From positions 1 through 12,931 of the forward strand of contig JAIWNE010000265.1 in the NCBI GenBank assembly GCA_025331445.1: DNA of 12,931 nt. Direction: 5' to 3'. A program made the translations under genes and the position numbers. How positions within the stretch are numbered: position 1 is the stretch's first letter; each line of letters opens with the position of its first letter. A model generated the notes under the pieces. The model worked only from the letters and a program-made list of their open reading frames with translations, searched no databases and was not told where the DNA came from. The DNA is from Blakeslea trispora. Taxonomy: Eukaryota > Mucoromycota > Mucoromycetes > Mucorales > Choanephoraceae. Shown piece after piece: positions 9,633 through 12,931 of this stretch.

Positions 9633-9973
9633 AGACCTTTTTGTACAAACTAAACATATATTGTTCTTGTAGAAATCACCCTTGCTCAAACATATATATA
9701 CGAGCGCTTTGAAGGCTATCGAGGAATTATTGTTGGATCTCCTCCTTTCTTCAATTTTCCTTCTTTAATTTTCCTTTTTCTCTCTCCCTTTCCCCTTATT
9801 TTTTTTGGTAGAGTTTTAGCTATTTAATAAAGTAAGCAGTAAAAATAAAATAGAAAAAAGCTTTAAACATTCCATTTTCTTGGTTCTTTTTTGTTTGTAA
9901 AAGTGCAATTCTCTTTTTTTTAAAAAAAAAGCTTCTCTTTTCTTTCTACCTTTTGTGTTCTTAACTCTCAGAC
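9633..9973. other. Intergenic: GH15 3' UTR and promoter of the next gene
   Basis: The stretch is pyrimidine-rich with C/T runs at about 9740-9800, an AATAAA at 9826-9831 that could end the GH15 transcript, and a T8-A9 palindromic tract (CTTTTTTTTAAAAAAAAAG, 9913-9931) about 45 bases before the next ATG. No gene is seen. Confidence 0.6.
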
Positions 9974-10693
9974 ATGTCAGTAAAGAAAATAAGACTTTAC
10001 TTTAGAGGAAAACGAATTGAAGATCAATACAGCCTTGACTTACAGTACAATGTATGAAGCATTCATGCAGGCCACGAAATTTAAGCTCAAATTGTATATA
10101 ATAACTATAGCTTACTCCTCAAGACTTCCACTTAATCCTAGCTCTCTTCAACGAAGCAACACACCTAAATCCGCCTCCAGGGCCAACAGTATTATGGTTG
10201 ATTACATTATTTCTCTTGTGGATTACTTTTGGAGCTTTGGCATACCTGCTATGGATAAAGTTTAGCAGTTTTTATATCTTCATAACAATTCCGATATTTC
10301 TTATTGCAAGCACCTTAGCAATGTCTATGCTACGCAAAAACAAGAAGCTAAGGGTAAGGACTGTAGAACAATCCTGTGATGAAGCACTAACGAATATTTG
10401 GTAGTTTGAAGCAAGTATTTTACAAATCTGTAGTCAGCTGAATGCAACCGAGAACATCCGTGGAATTAACTTTAGCTTTATTAAAGATACAAAAGATTTA
10501 GCACTTGACTCGACACGATCTACAACTCGGACAAAGTCGGTTTATGTAGGTCTCTATTGGTATTCTTGATTAAGCAATTTGTAACCCTTAGCTTAAATAG
10601 GTCATTGATATTGAGATTGACAACCGTTATGCTGCCTTGAGAAGTCACCAATTTAACTTCGTTCACCTTCTGAGGATGATGTACATCAATTAG
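9974..10693 (+). CDS. Small two-helix membrane protein, 4 exons, 184 aa, ERF4/CHIC-like layout
   Basis: No single frame shows this gene, but four exons join cleanly: 9974-10051, 10111-10353, 10405-10545, 10601-10693 (stop TAG). All introns are phase 0, GT-AG, 51-59 nt; a branch-site-like CACTAAC is visible in the second. The product has a basic N-terminus (SVKKIRLYFRGKR), the segment LTPQDFHLILALFNEAT (27-43), two hydrophobic helices at about 52-71 and 75-93, a basic loop RKNKKLR, then LNATENIRGINFSFIKD and a C-terminal beta-like SVYVIDIEID. This order (xPxxF...N, membrane hairpin, basic stretch, N-containing helix, YVIxIE) resembles the ERF4/GOLGA7/CHIC group, accessory subunits of palmitoyltransferases at ER/Golgi membranes. 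The gene model is strong; the family assignment is tentative and from memory of the group pattern. It could be an unrelated lineage-specific membrane protein. Confidence 0.8.
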
Positions 10694-12005
10694 CGTCTCC
10701 AAAGCTAGCTTGTGTTAAACATCATAGTGTAGAATGAGAACCATAGTTACGATATGTTCATGAGCCTCCACCTGATGGTCACCACCCTATAGTGAAAAGA
10801 TATATTTATAGTTGGCTTGATGTACATACTGTATCCGTCTTTAACATGTAGACATAGATAAACACAAAGTTCTTGTATTCAAATTATATATGCAAACAAA
10901 TACTGCAAAGTAAACCAGTCGCAACGGCTCTGTGACAGATGGTAACTACACTTTGATTATTGAAATACATCAGTGTTATTTTTGCAGTGCATAGAATTTT
11001 AGCTTAGAGAAAGTGATCGCTTGCATTCATACATTTCTCTATGCTTGCGTTCACAATTTAGTTTATTAAGCGTTCACGAATTTAGCTGCAGAACCAGTTA
11101 TTGGCAGTGCGGCATGAGAAAGTTTCTTCTGTAATAAATACCAATGTGTATTGCGCCAGACAAGATTGCATTGATATATTCGGCTAGGCTATATCGTATA
11201 TTATGATTTAATCAGTTTAGCTAACTAACCAAAAGCGTCGAGTGAAAAGACCAAGTTTTGAATGGGAGTATGATCAGAATTGAATGAGTACAAGAAAAGA
11301 ACAGAAAGATATATAGCAGTAGAGCCAGCCAGTGTTACTATCTCAAACTTGTATCTCATGCAAAATCTGCCAACTCTAACATTTATTTTGCATATTAGTT
11401 TCTTTTCTGAACTTTAGTTAAAATTTATGATTTGTATTACTGCTGACTTCTTTCTTGCGTACCAAAACCAACTCTATGTTTTCCTATCTAAAATTCATTT
11501 GTTTTGAAAGATCATCCTGATCTCCTATTATATATTGAGCAACTACGAATCTCTCCTTGACTTTCCATTTTATGTTATAGGACATGCATTATAATTCATA
11601 TGCGCGATGACTCATTGTTTTAGCTATCAACGCAGTACTTGCAAGTTCAACATGACTTCTTTAGAATGGTATATAAACTCTTTAATCTTCTCTCTTATTT
11701 ACTTTACGCTTGGTTGTAGTTTGACATATTCACTACCTAAATCCCAATATAGTTGTTAGTTCCCCTGATACTTATTATAGATCATTGCATTCATTTATTA
11801 CGTCTCTTCTTTTATATTACTTTATTCTCTTTACTTTACTATATATCTCTAGTCGGACGACTTAAAACCTGGTGCTCATTACTTATAACCTTGCTGCCTG
11901 ATGCTCTGTTATATCTATTGTTCTCTTTCTCAAGTTACTGCAAAAACTATCCTTTGTCCTTAAATTATAAACTTGCTGCAAAAGCAAAATGAGTACGCAC
12001 ACTAC
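10694..12005. other. 1.3-kb spacer without a convincing gene
   Basis: AT-rich sequence with stops in all frames at short intervals. Hydrophobic-looking frames around 11753-11992 come from T-rich DNA and show no domain or splice pattern. The beginning presumably contains the 3' UTR of the small membrane-protein gene. No RNA gene or repeat array was recognised. Confidence 0.6.
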
Positions 12006-12010
12006 AAAAA
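12006..12010 (-). terminator. RNA polymerase III terminator of tRNA-Ser
   Basis: On the minus strand a TTTTT run begins four bases after the tRNA 3' end. Such short T runs stop RNA polymerase III, supporting an expressed tRNA gene rather than a chance tRNA-like sequence. Confidence 0.75.
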
Positions 12011-12013
12011 TAT

Positions 12014-12095
12014 CGTCGCCTGCAGGATTTGAACCTGCGCAGGCAGAGCCTATATGATTTCTAGTCATACTCCTTAACCACTCGGACAAAGCGAT
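12014..12095 (-). tRNA. tRNA-Ser (anticodon AGA), no intron
   Basis: This is an 82-nt class II tRNA without encoded CCA. The anticodon arm is TATGA-CTAGAAA-TCATA, giving anticodon AGA (modified to IGA), which reads UCU/UCC/UCA serine codons. The T arm is GCAGG-TTCAAAT-CCTGC, the D arm region GAGTGGTTAAGG acts as A box, GGTTCAAATCC as B box, and there is a long variable arm as serine tRNAs require. The discriminator base is G, as usual for serine. The acceptor stem ATCGCTT/AGGCGAC pairs except at its first position, A1 opposite C72, where fungal serine tRNAs have G-C. A T5 terminator follows. Confidence 0.93.
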
Positions 12096-12334
12096 TTATA
12101 TATTTTAAAATAATACTACAAAATATTATTCATTTATTAAATTCCGGGCCGAACAATTGCCGGAAAGTAGCCGGACCTTTTGATGACTGATTCACTTTAG
12201 AGTTTTGACTGACATTGTGATGGCTATTACAATTAAGTCCAAAAGGAAAATGCATTGACGGTTTTAATTGAATCAGTTTATGCAGACTATAATGTTTTAG
12301 TGCGTTACGATGAATCTTGAGAGAAAAAGTAATA
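12096..12334. other. Spacer between tRNA-Ser and the retroelement relic
   Basis: These 239 bases hold the tRNA upstream flank. Short plus-strand pieces such as ESVYADYNVLVRYDES at about 12267-12315 might be further decayed integrase sequence, but the frames are too broken to assign. Confidence 0.4.
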
Positions 12335-12800
12335 GCAAATGATAAAGAATATCGAAAACAAACGTCCAAAACAGATGCAAATTATGAAGGCCCATCATGT
12401 TACTGGCTATACAAAGAAGAGGAAGCTATATTCTAACAGATCGTACAGGTTCAATCCTATCTAGGAACATACCTACTTCACAAACAAACTGATAGCAAAT
12501 GAAACGAACAAATCAGATGAAAACAAAGACATCTATGAAGTACAAGCCGTCATTAATCATAGAGAAGTCGAACCTAACGGATCGAATACCTCACAATTGG
12601 ATTGGATATCCAGAATGAAAACCTGGCAAAAGCCAGAGGACTTGACAGTCCTGAACCAATCAAATAATACTGGAAAAAGAAGAAACGCAAACAAACCTAC
12701 AAAACAGGTCAAATCAAGAAAATCAAAGGAACTCACAAACGCAAGATTGCCGTTCAAAGAATCCAATCAATCCAAGAAACCCAAGGCATCAAGCACATAA
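12335..12800 (+). pseudogene. Ty3/Gypsy chromovirus relic: integrase C-terminal tail plus chromodomain
   Basis: Three successive plus-strand frames give one recognisable protein end. The first (12335-12391) reads ANDKEYR and TSKTDANYEGP, the integrase tail pattern VxAxD...KxDxxYEGP. The second (12391-12483) reads LLAIQRRGSYILTD and TGSILSRNIPTSQ, the usual next strand set. The third (12489-12800) reads KDIYEVQAVINHRE, then LDW and KTWQKPEDL, the start, middle and end of a chromodomain, followed by a basic Ser/Lys/Asn-rich tail to TAA. Two frameshifts, near 12391 and 12485, plus a loss at 12600-12620 of the strand that should read GYPE before KTW, show it is dead. No reverse transcriptase or upstream integrase core is visible. 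This is the 3' end of pol only. Confidence 0.85.
12560..12660 (+). other. Decayed chromodomain
   Basis: In chromoviruses this module, fused to the end of integrase, binds methylated histone tails and guides integration. Here NHRE precedes LDW and then KTWQKPEDL. The GYPE segment survives only in another frame (12604-12615), where the direct repeat ATTGG-ATTGG suggests slippage. Confidence 0.7.
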
Positions 12801-12931
12801 TACGTACTAAGAATCTTTTTTTACCATATTTATCTTTTTTTCCTCAAGAAGGTTTTGATGATATGGTTTTTTAATGGGCAATCACGTACATTATCAACTA
12901 CTCAAACATCAAGATACAATATAATCAACAA
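12801..12931. other. Downstream flank of the chromovirus relic, cut by the window end
   Basis: In an intact element a polypurine tract and the 3' LTR would follow pol here. I could not identify a clear polypurine tract or LTR start in these 131 bases, although T-rich runs and GGGCAATCACG are present. The element may have lost its LTR or it may lie beyond the window. Confidence 0.4.

Noticed and set aside
10520..10702. Minus-strand 60-codon frame
   Set aside because: Lies opposite exons 3-4 of the small membrane-protein gene and lacks features.
11753..11992. Hydrophobic 79-codon plus-strand frame
   Set aside because: It starts at TTG in T-rich spacer DNA; the hydrophobicity reflects base composition, and no homologous motif or splice pattern is visible.
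11883..12089. Minus-strand frame beginning MSEWLRSMTRN
   Set aside because: This is the translation of the tRNA-Ser gene and its flank.
12557..12766. Minus-strand 69-codon frame
   Set aside because: Shadow of the plus-strand chromodomain relic.

Overview
The window looks like nuclear DNA of a filamentous fungus, most likely an early-diverging lineage of the Mucoromycota/Mucorales type. It is AT-rich. Its genes are split by many short introns (about 48-72 nt, one of 112 nt) with GTAAGT-like donors, CTAAC/CTAAT-like branch sites and TAG/CAG/AAG acceptors. It also carries a Mutator-like element, a decayed Ty3/Gypsy chromovirus and a serine tRNA. The lineage is inferred from gene architecture; no database search was possible.

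Layout. (1) 1-491 is a near-perfect inverted repeat centred on base 246. (2) 421-3738, minus strand, is a Mutator-like (MULE) transposase gene coding for about 1,010 residues. In order it has a Cys/His zinc-binding N-terminus, a DDE core, a SWIM zinc finger, a charged linker with an AT-hook-like motif and a C-terminal OTU-type cysteine protease domain. Most of its splicing is intact, but it has an in-frame stop, one disrupted junction and a lost conserved histidine, so it is probably a recently dead copy. (3) 3739-5188 has no convincing gene, only one weak minus-strand fragment. (4) 5189-6834, plus strand, is a complete seven-exon fumarylacetoacetase gene for tyrosine/phenylalanine breakdown. 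(5) 6974-9632, plus strand, is a complete six-exon glycoside hydrolase family 15 gene that starts only 139 bases after the previous stop. (6) 9974-10693, plus strand, is a four-exon gene for a 184-residue membrane protein. No single open frame shows it; it becomes visible only when four exons are joined. It resembles the ERF4/CHIC group in layout. (7) 10694-12013 is an apparently gene-free spacer of about 1.3 kb. (8) 12014-12095, minus strand, is tRNA-Ser(AGA). (9) From about 12335 to 12800, plus strand, lies the broken end of a Ty3/Gypsy pol gene: the integrase C-terminal tail plus a chromodomain.

The two metabolic genes and the small membrane protein look like ordinary host genes on one strand. 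They are flanked on the left by a DNA transposon and on the right by a tRNA with a retroelement relic. I saw no CRISPR array, operon or bacterial-type system. The points most worth following up are the OTU-transposase fusion beside a palindrome, the ERF4/CHIC-like gene, and the chromovirus relic upstream of a tRNA that has an odd first base pair.
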